Origin: Olsenella profusa
GTDB lineage: Bacteria; Actinomycetota; Coriobacteriia; Coriobacteriales; Atopobiaceae
NCBI RefSeq assembly: GCF_016900315.1
Contig: NZ_JACSNQ010000011.1
Coordinates: forward strand, 1 to 64,000
Direction: 5' to 3'
Length of the DNA stretch: 64,000 nucleotides
Made by a program: the position numbers and the translations under genes
Notes under the pieces: model-generated
Seen by the model: only the letters and a program-made list of their open reading frames with translations
What the model was told of the DNA's origin: nothing
Databases searched by the model: none
Shown: one piece after another, positions 53,404-62,332 of the stretch
How the letters are laid out: every line of letters begins with the position of its first letter
Numbering within the stretch: position 1 is the first letter of the stretch

Positions 53404-54276
53404 ATGGCCGGACGCATGACGATCAGGCACCTGGAGCTCTTCCGCGCCGTCTGCGAGGCCGGGGGCGTGAGCGCAGCCGCGCGGGAGCTGGGCGTCTCCC
53501 AGCCGTCCGTGAGCCAGGCGGTGCGCGACCTCGAGCTCCACTTTGGCGTCGAGCTCTTTGACCGCGAGGGCCGGCAGATGCTCCTCACCGAGCAGGGCGC
53601 GCGCCTCCTCGCCCGCGCCCGGGCGGTCCTCGACGACCTGGGGGACCTCGAGTGCGCGATGTCCGAGGCGGCCGGGACCCAGACGCTGCGGATCGCCTCG
53701 AGCATCACGTGCGGGACCTGCCACCTGCCGGCCGCGCTCGCGCGCCTCGCCGCGGCGGCGCCCCAGGTGCGGCCGCGCGTGCGCGTGGAGGACTCGCAGG
53801 CCGTCGAGCGCGACGTGGTGGCGGGCGTTGCGGAGGTAGGCCTGGTGGAGGGGCTCGTGCACGACGGCACCCTCGTGGCGGAGCCGTTCGCGCGCGACGA
53901 GCTGGTGGCCGTGGCGGCGCCCGGCCGCGCGGGCGAGGCCGTCACGGCGGCCGAGCTCGCCCGGGGGCGCCTGGTGCTGCGCGAGCGCGGCAGCGGCGTG
54001 CGCGAGCTCTTCGAGGCGGCCCTCACTGAGCGCGGCCTTGCCTGCGACCCCGTCTGGGAGAGCGTCTCCACCGAGGCCCTCGTCGCGGCCGTGGAGGCGG
54101 GCCTTGGGGCCTCGGTGCTGCCCGCGAGCCTCGTGGACCGCGCGGTGGGGGAGGGGCGCGTGGCGCGACTAGCCGTCACGGACCTCACGCTCTCCCGGGA
54201 ACTGCTCGTCATCCGCCGGCGTGGGCGCGCCCTCACACCCGCGACGCAGGCGTTTCTCGCCGCGCTCGGGGCCTGA
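53404..54276 (+). CDS. LysR family transcriptional regulator
   Basis: A 290-aa LysR regulator. The winged helix-turn-helix at residues 5-65 reads TIRHLELFRAVCEAGGVSAAARELGVSQPSVSQAV, followed by FDREGRQMLLTEQGARLL. The type 2 periplasmic-binding co-inducer domain fills the rest. ATG 53404 follows TGGAGCGTC; ATG 53389 is in frame but lacks a site. The divergent gap with the proton ATPase is strikingly AT-rich and contains ATCGATAATTACGAT (53376-53390), a plausible LysR box, so it may control the pump. Confidence 0.92.
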   Translation: MAGRMTIRHLELFRAVCEAGGVSAAARELGVSQPSVSQAVRDLELHFGVELFDREGRQMLLTEQGARLLARARAVLDDLGDLECAMSEAAGTQTLRIASSITCGTCHLPAALARLAAAAPQVRPRVRVEDSQAVERDVVAGVAEVGLVEGLVHDGTLVAEPFARDELVAVAAPGRAGEAVTAAELARGRLVLRERGSGVRELFEAALTERGLACDPVWESVSTEALVAAVEAGLGASVLPASLVDRAVGEGRVARLAVTDLTLSRELLVIRRRGRALTPATQAFLAALGA

Positions 54277-54327
54277 CGGCGGCATGGCCGCCCTTGGGGC
54301 TTATGCCTCGGCCCCGCAGCATTCGGT

Positions 54328-54393
54328 CCCCAGCCGCGCGCCCGCACCCTTAGCACCGGCCCCCAGCCGCGCACCCGCACCCTTAGCACCGGC
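54328..54393. repeat. 33-bp tandem duplication
   Basis: The 33-base unit beginning CCCCAGCCGCGCGCCCGCAC occurs at 54328 and again at 54361 with one substitution. It lies between the convergent LysR and amylosucrase genes. Confidence 0.85.
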
Positions 54394-54413
54394 CGCGCTG
54401 CGGAGCCGCGCCC

Positions 54414-56438
54414 TCACACGAGGAGCCAGGCGAAGCCCCACGCGGGCAGGGAGATCCTCTTGCGCTCGCCCTTCTCGCCGCTCATGAGGTCCGTGCAGCT
54501 CACGGTACCCGGCATCCAGACCTCGCGCTCCTCGTCGGAGAAGTTGTAGATCGCAAAGAGGACCTGGTCGCCCGCGCGGCGCGTGATCCAGAGGATGGCC
54601 GGGTCGCTGTAGTCGGAGACCTCCGCCTCGGCGTCCGCGTCAAAGACGGCCTCGGCGCGGCGGACGGCCTCGAGCCGGCTCAGCGCTGAGAAGACCTTGC
54701 CCTGCACCGTGCTCTTGTCGCGGACGTTGTCGACGAGCGCCCAGTCGAAGCGGCCGCGGTGCACGTAGCGGGAGTCGTCGGCGCGTTCGGGGTCGTCCTT
54801 GTAGGTGTAGTCGTTGACCTGGCCCACCTCGTCGCCGCTGTAGATGATCGGCAGGCCGGACTGCGCGAGCAGGTAGGCGTGGAGCATGACGTCCTTGCGG
54901 ACGGCCACCTCCATCGCCGCCTTGTCGCCCTCGAAGCCGGCCGCCTCGATTCCGCACATCGACGCCGTGGTGGCGCAGAAGCGCGCGTCGCCGGTCATCG
55001 GGTCGGCGTTGTAGAGCTCGCCGCGGGAGACGCTGCCGGGGGTGTGCCCCTGGAAGTAGGCGTTGAGGTAGTCCTTGTGCGGGCGCTCCTCCATGCCCCA
55101 CGCCCTCAGCGCGTCGTAGTCGAGGCCCCAGCCGATGTCGTCGTGGCAGCGCAGGTAGTTGAGGAAGGTGTACTCCTTGGGCAGGCCGCAGACGGACTCG
55201 AGCTGCCCGCGCAAAAGGCGCGTGTCGCGCGTGGCCACGGTGTGCCAGGTGGTCGCCATCGTGGTGACGTTGTAGAGCATGTGGCACTCGGGCTTTTCCG
55301 GCGTCCCGAAGTAGGGGACCACCTCGACCGGCGCCATGACCACCTCGCCCAGGAGCGCCACGCCCGGGCACACCACCTCGGCGACCATGCGCATCATCCG
55401 CACGATGGTGTGGACCTGCGGGAGGTTGCGGCAGTTGGTGCCGAGCTGCTTCCAGATGTAGGGGACCGCGTCCAGCCGCATGACGTCGATGCCCTGGTTG
55501 GCCAGGTAGAGGAAGTTGTACATCATCTCGTTGAAGACGCGCAGGTTGCGGTAGTTGAGGTCCCACTGGTAGGGGTAGAACTGCGTCATCACGTACTGGC
55601 CGAGCTCGGGCAGGTAGGTCCAGTGGCCGGGCGCGGTGGTGGGGAAGACCTGCGGAACGTCGCGCGTGTACTGGTCGATCACGGCCTGGTTGGACTCGAA
55701 GAAGTAGCGGCTCATGTACTCGCCCTCGCCGGCGCGGGCGCGGCGCGCCCAATCGTGCTCCTCGGAGGTGTGGTTCATCACGAAGTCCATGCAGAGGCTG
55801 ATGCCGCGACGGTGGCACTTCTCGGCAAGGAGGGAGAGGTCGGCCATCGTGCCGAGGTCGGCGCGGACGCTGCGGAAGTCGCGCACCGCGTAGCCGCCGT
55901 CGGAGCGGCTCCTGTCGGACGGGGTGTCCAGGAACGGCATGAGGTGCAGGTAGTTGACGTGGCAGCGCTCCACGTAGTCGAGCCGCTCGCCAACGCCCTC
56001 GAGGGTGCCGGCGAAGTTGTCCACGTAGAGCTGCATGCCGAGGAGGTCGCGCTGGCGATACCACGCGCCGGCGGCCTCGCGCTGGGTGTCGAGGCGCTTC
56101 AGGGACTCCGGGCGCTCGTCGTAGAAGCCCTTCATCCTGTCGAGGAGCTCGGCGAACATGGAGCCGTTGTCGTAGAGCTCCATGTAGAGCCAGCGCAGCT
56201 CGTCGTGGTGGCGGGCAAGGTGGCGCTGGAAGACGGCGTCGGAGGACGCCTTGGCGGCGGCTCGTGCGAGCGGGTGGCGGCCGGCGGGCCGTGCCGGGGC
56301 GTCCGTTCCGCGTGCGCGCCCGGTGCCGCTGCGCGCCGCGCCGGCCGAGCTGTCGCGCGACACGTCGGCCGCGCCGCTGCGTGCCGCGCCGGCTGTGGCC
56401 CCCGAGGTCCTTCTCGCCGAGGTCTTCTTATTTGCCAT
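54414..56438 (-). CDS. Amylosucrase-like GH13 enzyme
   Basis: A 674-aa GH13_4-like protein (amylosucrase/sucrose hydrolase). The core has NYLHLMPFLDTPSDRSDG-like region, CMDFVMNHTS (region I), DVMRLDAVPYIWK with the nucleophile Asp (region II), LLGEVVM with the acid/base Glu (region III) and RCHDDIGWG (region IV). The QFYPYQWDLNY segment is characteristic of amylosucrases. It would cleave sucrose and build alpha-1,4-glucan or release hexoses. The first ~55 residues are a low-complexity Ala/Arg/Gly/Ser tail with near-repeats of GAARSG. ATG 56438 is the likely start; the frame continues 15 codons upstream. Confidence 0.9.
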   Translation of the reverse strand: MANKKTSARRTSGATAGAARSGAADVSRDSSAGAARSGTGRARGTDAPARPAGRHPLARAAAKASSDAVFQRHLARHHDELRWLYMELYDNGSMFAELLDRMKGFYDERPESLKRLDTQREAAGAWYRQRDLLGMQLYVDNFAGTLEGVGERLDYVERCHVNYLHLMPFLDTPSDRSRSDGGYAVRDFRSVRADLGTMADLSLLAEKCHRRGISLCMDFVMNHTSEEHDWARRARAGEGEYMSRYFFESNQAVIDQYTRDVPQVFPTTAPGHWTYLPELGQYVMTQFYPYQWDLNYRNLRVFNEMMYNFLYLANQGIDVMRLDAVPYIWKQLGTNCRNLPQVHTIVRMMRMVAEVVCPGVALLGEVVMAPVEVVPYFGTPEKPECHMLYNVTTMATTWHTVATRDTRLLRGQLESVCGLPKEYTFLNYLRCHDDIGWGLDYDALRAWGMEERPHKDYLNAYFQGHTPGSVSRGELYNADPMTGDARFCATTASMCGIEAAGFEGDKAAMEVAVRKDVMLHAYLLAQSGLPIIYSGDEVGQVNDYTYKDDPERADDSRYVHRGRFDWALVDNVRDKSTVQGKVFSALSRLEAVRRAEAVFDADAEAEVSDYSDPAILWITRRAGDQVLFAIYNFSDEEREVWMPGTVSCTDLMSGEKGERKRISLPAWGFAWLLV

Positions 56439-56862
56439 GGGAGGAATCCTTCCACTTTGTGATGTTTTTCGCACATTACGCATAGATTCTAGCTGCGGTG
56501 CCGCCTCGTTTGGGGTGGCTTTTCCTGAGCGTCGCCACCCGTCCCGTGAGCGCCGTCCCCGCCTGGTGCGAGGCGTCTCGACACGGCGCGTCCCGAGGCG
56601 CCCCCGCCCTGGCGTGGCGCCCTCTCCGTCAGGCGGACTCCAGCGGCGTCCTGTGTCTTGGGGGTGACGGGACGCGCCCTCCGGCCTGCGCCCTCGCCTC
56701 CGGCAGGCTTTCGTTTCTCAACCCGTTGTTTAGCAAGACCATGCGTCTCCCGGGAAGGGGACCCACTCGTGCCATTATTAGAAGGCTGTGTTTGTGGCGC
56801 CTGCTGCAAAGCCAAAAAAACCTGAAGCCAGAGCCGTGTTTTTCGCATGGGAGGGGGGTTGC
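56439..56862. other. Intergenic stretch without a recognisable gene
   Basis: No convincing gene was seen. The left 40 bases are the leader of the amylosucrase gene on the minus strand. The right 150 bases are AT-richer and probably hold the promoter of the LysR gene that starts at 56863. Confidence 0.5.
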
Positions 56863-57752
56863 ATGAACGTCAAGCAGCTCAGGTACGTCTGCTCGATCGT
56901 GGACGCGGGGAGCTTCTCTGCCGCCGCGGCGAGGGAGGGCGTCTCGGTGCAGGCGGTCTCGAAGTCGATGGCCGAGCTCGAGGGGCGCCTGGGGACCCCG
57001 CTCTTCGAGCGCCTGAGCGCGGCGTGCGCCCCACGCCCTTCTGCCACGCCTTTGCCCGGCAGGCTCGCCGTGTCCTGAGCGAGTGGGACAGCCTGGAGCG
57101 CTTTGCCCTATCGGGCGGGGCCGAGGGCGACCCGAGGGCTTCGGACTTCAGGATGGGCTTCTGCTGCCCGTTCTTTCCGGGCGTCGAGAAGTTCAGCTCG
57201 CTCATCTCGATCGTCTCCAGCAAGGTGCTCGGGCGCGAGGTCAGGGTTGACCTGCTCGAGGACGGCGAGTCGCTTGACGCCCTGCGCTCCGGCCGCGTGG
57301 GGGGCGTCATCTCCATCGGCCAGATCCACGCCGATGACGTGGTCTGCGGCTCGCTCGGTACGGTGGGGTGCTGCCTGCTCATGGCTCCCGACCACCCGCT
57401 CGCCGCGCGCGAGTTCGTCACGATCGAGGACGTCAGCGGCTACCCCGTGCTCTACTCCGACCACTTCGAGCACTTCAAGAGCTCCGTCCTGGACGCCTAC
57501 CTCGCCCGCGGGCTGCGCTCCAGGTTCGTGGCGGTGAACAACGACGAGGAGCTCGCGGCGTTCATGGCCGCCCACGGCCTCTCGTTCATGGTGGCGGGCA
57601 ACCTCGTCGTGCCTGGCGGCGGGCTCGTCACGCGCCCCATGGCCAAGGAGGACGAGGTCGCCGTTCCCGTCTGCCTCTCCACGCTGCGGGACTCCGGCGT
57701 CATGGACTACAAGGCGTTCCGCCGGGGTCTCTCGAGGCTCAACCTGTTCTAG
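56863..57752 (+). pseudogene. LysR family regulator with a 1-base frameshift
   Basis: The start MNVKQLRYVCSIVDAGSFSAAAAREGVSVQAVSKSM is a standard LysR DNA-binding domain, preceded by GAGGGGGG. At LFERLS (57018) the frame breaks: a missing C in AGC(C)GCGGC turns the expected Arg-Gly-Val-Arg-Pro-Thr-Pro-Phe wing into another frame. The remaining co-inducer domain (HAFARQARRVLSEWDSLERF onward to LSRLNLF) is open in the second frame to 57752. Restoring one base gives a protein of about 296 aa. Either a recent inactivation or a sequencing error in a GC run. Confidence 0.88.
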
Positions 57753-57838
57753 CCCGGGACCGTCGGCCGCCCCCACCGCCCTTGCCCCGGCTTTGGGGTA
57801 TAACGGACGCAGGGAAAGCGCGAGCCAGGGAGGTTGCC

Positions 57839-58387
57839 ATGGGCACCGAGAAGAACGTCGAGAAGAACCCCGTCATCGAGGCCATGGAGGAGCGCCGCAG
57901 CGTGCGCTCGTACACCGAGGAGGTGCCGAGCGAGGAGCTCGTCTCCCAGGTGGTCGACGCGGGGCTCTGGGCGGCCAGCGGCATGGGCCGTCAGGACACC
58001 GTGATCGTTGCCGTGACCAACCGAGCGCTGCGCGACCGCCTCTCCGCCATGAACGCGAAGGTCATGGGCGCGGCCGAGGGCACGGACCCGTTCTACGGCG
58101 CGCCCGTGGTGCTCGTGGTCCTCGCGCGCCGCGACGTGCCCACCCACGTCTACGACGGCTCGCTCGTGATGGGCAACCTCATGCTGGCCGCCCACGCGCT
58201 CGGCCTCGGGAGCTGCTGGATCCACCGCGCCAAGGAGGAGTTCGACTCCGAGGAGGGTCGCGCGATCCTGGCCGAGCTCGGCGTGGAGGGCGACTTCGAG
58301 GGCGTCGGCCACTGCGTGCTGGGCTACGCGGCTGAGGTGCCGGCGCCCAAGCCGCGCCTGGACGGCCGCGTGGTCTGGGCGCGGTAG
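57839..58387 (+). CDS. Nitroreductase family protein
   Basis: A 182-aa FMN-dependent nitroreductase-like oxidoreductase. Marks are EAMEERRSVRSYTEEVPSEE near residue 14 (FMN phosphate-binding RRSxR), AGLWAASGMGRQDT, and the C-terminal GLGSCWIHRAKEEF. Substrate unknown. The N-terminus encodes two EKN tracts from copies of GAGAAGAAC. ATG 57839 follows GGGAGGTTGCC. A TATAAC -10-like element is at 57799. Confidence 0.93.
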   Translation: MGTEKNVEKNPVIEAMEERRSVRSYTEEVPSEELVSQVVDAGLWAASGMGRQDTVIVAVTNRALRDRLSAMNAKVMGAAEGTDPFYGAPVVLVVLARRDVPTHVYDGSLVMGNLMLAAHALGLGSCWIHRAKEEFDSEEGRAILAELGVEGDFEGVGHCVLGYAAEVPAPKPRLDGRVVWAR

Positions 58388-58558
58388 GGCCGCGCGGACG
58401 GCATCCGGCCGCACGCCCGTTGCGTGCGCGTGCCTGCCTGTCGCGCGCGCCCGCGACCTGCAGGTTCTTCTCGCCGGAAGGCCGTGCGCATCTCAGCCGG
58501 GCACGTGTGCTAGCCTAGCGTAGTCACTTCCGCGGGAGCCGTCAGAGAGGGCGTCAGG

Positions 58559-59521
58559 ATGGACCTCAGCCAAGCCATAGAGTGCGCGAGCGCCTTCGTC
58601 TTCCCCGGCTTCCTCACCGACGACGCGTCGCTCTCCGCCGAGCGCGCCCGGAACGAGGAGGCGCTCGGCGTGCTCATGTCCGCGTGGCGCGAGGCCCCGG
58701 CGGGCAGGGAGCCGTTCTCGTTTGACCTGGTGACGTCGCTGGCCGACCGCAACCGCGACGTCTGCGACCGCTTTGGCATAGAGAAGCTGCGCGACCTCTC
58801 GCCGTCGAGCCTGGCGCGCGGCCTCTCCACCTCCGACCTCATCCACGCCGTGGCCGTGCTGCAGCACCGCCCGGACTCCAAGGTGGCGGCGCTCGCCGGC
58901 CCCGACGCGCGCGACCTGGGCATCGCCTGGGTGGATGCGCCGGTCTCCGGGATGGTCGTGGGCATCGACATCGAGACCACCGACCGCGACCCCGCGCGCG
59001 GCTACATCATCAACGTGGGTCTCGAGTTCATGACCGTGGGCCCGGACGCAAAGCCGCACGACCCGTTTGCCGCCTACTTCGGCCTGCCGCAGATGTACGC
59101 CGAGAAGGGCGTGCCGCTGTCGGACATCCACAAGATCCAGTGGTCCGACCTCGAGGGCCGCCCGCCCTTCCGGGAGGACAAGAAGGCCCAGGCGGCCATC
59201 CTCGCGGCGCTCTCAGCCTACCCGTTCATGGCGCACAACGCGGCCTTCGAGGACTCCTGGTTCATGCTGCACATCGACGGCTACGCCGAGGCGCGCAAGG
59301 CCGGGCGCGTGGTGCCCATCGACACGCGCGACATCTGCCGGCGCGTGGACCCCGAGACGCGCATCCTCCCGCACGAGCAGCGGCCGGCCTCGCTGGAGAG
59401 CTGGGCGCGCCGCCGCGGGACGCTCAAGGCGGGGGAGTCCGAGCGCCACCTCGGTCTCGACGACGTGGAGCTCATGCTGGCCACGGTGCAGGCGGAGTTC
59501 AAGGCCCGCAACATGCTGTAG
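58559..59521 (+). CDS. DEDD-type 3'-5' exonuclease domain protein
   Basis: A 320-aa protein. The C-terminal half is a DnaQ/RNase T-like exonuclease: VVGIDIETTDRD near residue 137 (Exo I, DxE), MAHNAAFEDSWFM near 222 (Exo II) and RHLGLDDVELML near 300 (Exo III with His, so DEDDh). The first ~120 residues are helical and unrecognised, and may bind nucleic acid or a partner. Likely role is DNA or RNA end trimming. ATG 58559 is chosen from context; no strong binding site is seen. Confidence 0.85.
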   Translation: MDLSQAIECASAFVFPGFLTDDASLSAERARNEEALGVLMSAWREAPAGREPFSFDLVTSLADRNRDVCDRFGIEKLRDLSPSSLARGLSTSDLIHAVAVLQHRPDSKVAALAGPDARDLGIAWVDAPVSGMVVGIDIETTDRDPARGYIINVGLEFMTVGPDAKPHDPFAAYFGLPQMYAEKGVPLSDIHKIQWSDLEGRPPFREDKKAQAAILAALSAYPFMAHNAAFEDSWFMLHIDGYAEARKAGRVVPIDTRDICRRVDPETRILPHEQRPASLESWARRRGTLKAGESERHLGLDDVELMLATVQAEFKARNML

Positions 59522-59599
59522 CGCGCGGGGCTGGCGCTGCGGGCGGCTGCCGCGGTCGAATGCCGTGGGTGGCTGCCGTAGGTGGCTGCCGGCGGCGCG

Positions 59600-59795
59600 T
59601 TTGTGGCGCGTTTTCGCAGGTGCCGGATTCGCCGGGATTGCGCACTGCGCCAAATTCCCGGGGGGTGTGCGGAAGTGCCGCCTGTTTTGTCGCCCTTGTG
59701 TGCAGACCCGCGCACAAGCCCCGTCCTTCTCGCACTCAAAACGCGCACTCCCGCCGATTCCGGCGCAGCGCACAGGGGAAGCGATTCTGGCACCA
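59600..59795. repeat. Family B nested inverted repeat, copy 4 (inverted)
   Basis: Inverted relative to copies 1 and 3. The plus strand reads AGCCCCGTCCTTCTCGCAC then TCAAAACGCGCAC (59717-59748), the complement of the GTGCGTTTT...GCGAGAAG.ACGGGG core. CTTGTGTGC near 59695 faces GCGCACAAG near 59711. Flanking copies of CGGCGCAGCGCACA and GATTCTGGCACC link it to copies 1 and 2. The gap 59522-59882 has no gene; GGCGAGAAGAAC follows at 59810. Confidence 0.75.
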
Positions 59796-59882
59796 GGCAC
59801 GACGCCCCGGCGAGAAGAACGGTGAGGCCCGGCGAGAAGTGCTAGGCTAGTCGGTCGCAAAACACGACCGAGGAGCTGCCTC

Positions 59883-61217
59883 ATGCCAACCAACGAGAAG
59901 GAGGCGGCCGCCGGGCTCGTCGAGTTTCTCCGCGCCTGCCCGACCGCCTTTCACGCCGTCGCCGAGGTCCGCGCGCGCCTTGACGCGGCCGGTTTCACCT
60001 ACCTGCCCGAGCAGGCCCCCTGGGACGTCGTCCCGGGCGGGCGCTACTACACCGTGCGCAACAACTCGAGCGTCGTGGCGTGGAAGGTAGGCGCCGACGC
60101 GTGCGCGGACGGCGCCTACCACTTCCAGATGACGGCGTCCCACGCCGACTCTCCCACCTACAAGGTGAAGGCCGTGCCCGAGCTCGTCGGCGAGGGCGGG
60201 AGCCTGCGCCTGGACGTCGAGGCCTACGGCGGCATGATCGACCACACCTGGCTTGACCGGCCGCTCGGCGTGGCCGGGCGCGTGCTGGTGCGCGCGGGCT
60301 CGCGGGTGGAGAGCCGCCTGGTGGACATCCGCCAGGACGTCTGCCTGATTCCGAGCGTGGCCATCCACCTCGAGCGCGGCAGTGGGCTTGCGCCCCAGCT
60401 CAACCGGGCCGTCGACCTCTGCCCGCTCTTCTCGGCGGGCGAGCTTGCGACGGGCGCCTTTGACGAGATGGTCGCCGAGGCGGCCGGCTGCGCGCCCGCC
60501 GACGTCCTCGCGCGTGACCTCCTCCTCGTGGCGCACGAGGAGCCGCGCGTGTGGGGCCGCGCCGGGGAGTTCGTCTCGGGCGCGCGTCTGGACGACCTGC
60601 AGTGTGCCTACGCCGCGCTCTCCGCGTTTCTCGCCACGGAGAACCCGCGTTGCGTCACGGTCTACGCCTGCTTCGACAACGAGGAGGTGGGCTCGGGCAC
60701 CAAGCAGGGCGCCCTCTCCACGCTGCTCGCCGACGCCCTGGCCCGCACGAGCGCCGCGCTCGGCAAGACCGACGAGGAGCACCGTCGCGCCATTGCGGCC
60801 TCGATGCTCGTGAGCTGCGACAACGCGCACGCCGTCCACCCGAGCCACCCCGAGAAGATGGACGGGGCCAACCGCTGCCACCTGAACGGCGGCCTGGTGG
60901 TCAAGGAGGCGGCCAACCAGCACTACTGCACCGACGCCTTCAGCCGCGCCGTGCTCGTGGCCGTGCTGGAGCGCGCGGGCGTGCCCTACCAGACCTTTGC
61001 CAACCGCTCCGACGTGGCGGGCGGCTCCACGCTCGGCAACCTCTCCAACGTGCAGGTGAGCGTGCACGCGGTGGACGTGGGCTGCCCGCAGCTGGCCATG
61101 CACTCGGTCTTTGAGACGGCCGGCGCGCGCGACACGGCGCTCGCCATAGACGCGCTCGAGGCCTTCTACGACGCCGACCTGCTGATTGACGGCTCGGACG
61201 CGGTGGAGCTGGCGTAG
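59883..61217 (+). CDS. apeB: M18 family aminopeptidase
   Basis: A 444-aa M18 metallo-aminopeptidase (aspartyl aminopeptidase type), usually a large dodecameric cytosolic enzyme. Metal-site marks are MTASHADSPTYKVK near residue 85 (His, Asp), YACFDNEEVGSGTKQGA near 263 (Glu-Glu), SCDNAHAVHPSHPEKMD near 317 and the C-terminal QLAMHSVFETAGARD with the last His. Length fits bacterial M18. ATG 59883 follows GAGGAGCTGCC. Confidence 0.94.
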   Translation: MPTNEKEAAAGLVEFLRACPTAFHAVAEVRARLDAAGFTYLPEQAPWDVVPGGRYYTVRNNSSVVAWKVGADACADGAYHFQMTASHADSPTYKVKAVPELVGEGGSLRLDVEAYGGMIDHTWLDRPLGVAGRVLVRAGSRVESRLVDIRQDVCLIPSVAIHLERGSGLAPQLNRAVDLCPLFSAGELATGAFDEMVAEAAGCAPADVLARDLLLVAHEEPRVWGRAGEFVSGARLDDLQCAYAALSAFLATENPRCVTVYACFDNEEVGSGTKQGALSTLLADALARTSAALGKTDEEHRRAIAASMLVSCDNAHAVHPSHPEKMDGANRCHLNGGLVVKEAANQHYCTDAFSRAVLVAVLERAGVPYQTFANRSDVAGGSTLGNLSNVQVSVHAVDVGCPQLAMHSVFETAGARDTALAIDALEAFYDADLLIDGSDAVELA

Positions 61218-61236
61218 GGGCGAGAAGAACGGGCCG

Positions 61237-61341
61237 GTCGGGCGCCGCGCAGGACGGATGGGGCGTCGTGTCGGTCGGGCGCCGCGCAGGACGGAGGGGG
61301 CGTCGTGCCGGGCGGCGCCCCGGCCTGGCCGGCACGACGCC
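61237..61341. terminator. Tandem duplication ending in a strong hairpin
   Basis: A 37-bp unit is duplicated at 61237 and 61274. The end of the second unit, GGCGTCGTGCCGG (61299-61311), pairs perfectly with CCGGCACGACGCC (61329-61341). It lies between the convergent aminopeptidase and holo-ACP synthase genes and is likely a bidirectional terminator. Confidence 0.65.
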
Positions 61342-61379
61342 GGCCCCGCGTTCTTCTCGCTGCCCCGCGCCCGCGCGCC

Positions 61380-61910
61380 CTACGCGAGGAGCTCCATCTC
61401 CGCGACGGCCACCACGAGCCCCTCGTCGTGGGAGAGCGAGACGTCGCACGCGCTAACGCCGAGCGCGCCGGCGAGGTCGGGCGCCACCAGGAGCTCCGGC
61501 CAGTCGCGCGTGCGCACCACGCGCAGGTCGGCGAGGGTCACGCGCCGGCCGAGCCGGGCCTCGAGCGCGGCCACGCCGTCGTCGTCGAGGCGCAGGCACT
61601 TGTAGGCCGCCTCCTTGAGGGCAAAGCCTGTCGCCAGGAAGTGTCCGCGCGCCGCCGGCCCGGCGAGTCCGGCCAGCTCACGGCGCTCCTCGGGCGAGAA
61701 GCACGAGCGCACGAAGGGGTCCTCGGCGCAGTCGTCGCGCGCCGCCAGCGCAGAGAGGCGCTCCGAGCGCAGCAGGTCGCAGCCCACGCGCCGCACGGGG
61801 CGGAGCCCGGCGCCGCCTGCCCCCGCGCCCCCGCGCGCGGCCCCGGCGGCCCCGAGGTTCTTCTCGCCGCGGCCGACCGCCGCAGCCGTGTGTCCGGGCT
61901 CTCCGCTCAC
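61380..61910 (-). CDS. acpS: Holo-[acyl-carrier-protein] synthase
   Basis: An AcpS-type phosphopantetheinyl transferase that activates acyl carrier protein. The recognisable core starts with VGCDLLRSERLSAL and has FVRSCFSPEERREL, HFLATGFALKEAAYKCL (metal and CoA site) and the C-terminal SLSHDEGLVVAVA. The GTG start at 61910 overlaps the stop of the upstream membrane gene and gives 176 aa, about 45 more than usual; the extra N-terminus is Gly/Ala-rich and includes GEKN from a GGTTCTTCTCGCC word. A later GTG just before the core is possible. An ACP gene lies nearby at 62658. Confidence 0.85.
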   Translation of the reverse strand: MSGEPGHTAAAVGRGEKNLGAAGAARGGAGAGGAGLRPVRRVGCDLLRSERLSALAARDDCAEDPFVRSCFSPEERRELAGLAGPAARGHFLATGFALKEAAYKCLRLDDDGVAALEARLGRRVTLADLRVVRTRDWPELLVAPDLAGALGVSACDVSLSHDEGLVVAVAEMELLA

Positions 61911-62332
61911 GCGTCCCGCCCGAGGCGGGCGTCCTTGGCCCGCAGGAACCAGAACATCACGAGCGACGTCACGTAGCCGATGAGCATGAGCTGGACGTAG
62001 GTCAGAAGCCAGGTGGCGATGACGTCGCCGCCGGCCGGCGTCTGGAGAAACGCCATCATGAGCGAGATGCACGTCACGTACATGAGGTTCTCCAGGAAGA
62101 TGGAGACGTAGGGGTGGGCGGCGGACCCCTCGAGCGGGCGGGTGAGCGCGGCGGCCACGCCGGGCACCGGCAGGATCAGCTGCACGAGCACGTTGGTGCC
62201 GAAGGCGGCGCAGGTGTAGGGGTACCACGTCACAAACTCGAGCGGCGCGCCCCCCAGAAGCGTCGCGCTCGTGTTGATCACGATGGCGAGCACCACGTCC
62301 TGTACGATTGCCCTAAGACTCCACGAAAGCAT
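61907..62332 (-). CDS. Small membrane protein upstream of acpS
   Basis: I do not recognise it by name. The 141-aa protein has four hydrophobic segments (about 8-28, 40-60, 78-98 and 108-130) and a basic C-terminus (FWFLRAKDARLGRD). It resembles DUF2798-type small membrane proteins in layout. It ends in a four-base overlap with acpS, so the two are translationally coupled and may share a role in envelope lipid synthesis. No ribosome binding site stands out before ATG 62332. Confidence 0.65.
   Translation of the reverse strand: MLSWSLRAIVQDVVLAIVINTSATLLGGAPLEFVTWYPYTCAAFGTNVLVQLILPVPGVAAALTRPLEGSAAHPYVSIFLENLMYVTCISLMMAFLQTPAGGDVIATWLLTYVQLMLIGYVTSLVMFWFLRAKDARLGRDA

Noticed and set aside
54277-54413. 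A coding tail for the LysR gene or a small peptide in the 33-bp repeats
   Set aside because: LysR ends in a proper TGA at 54276; the repeats give only Pro/Ala/Arg strings.
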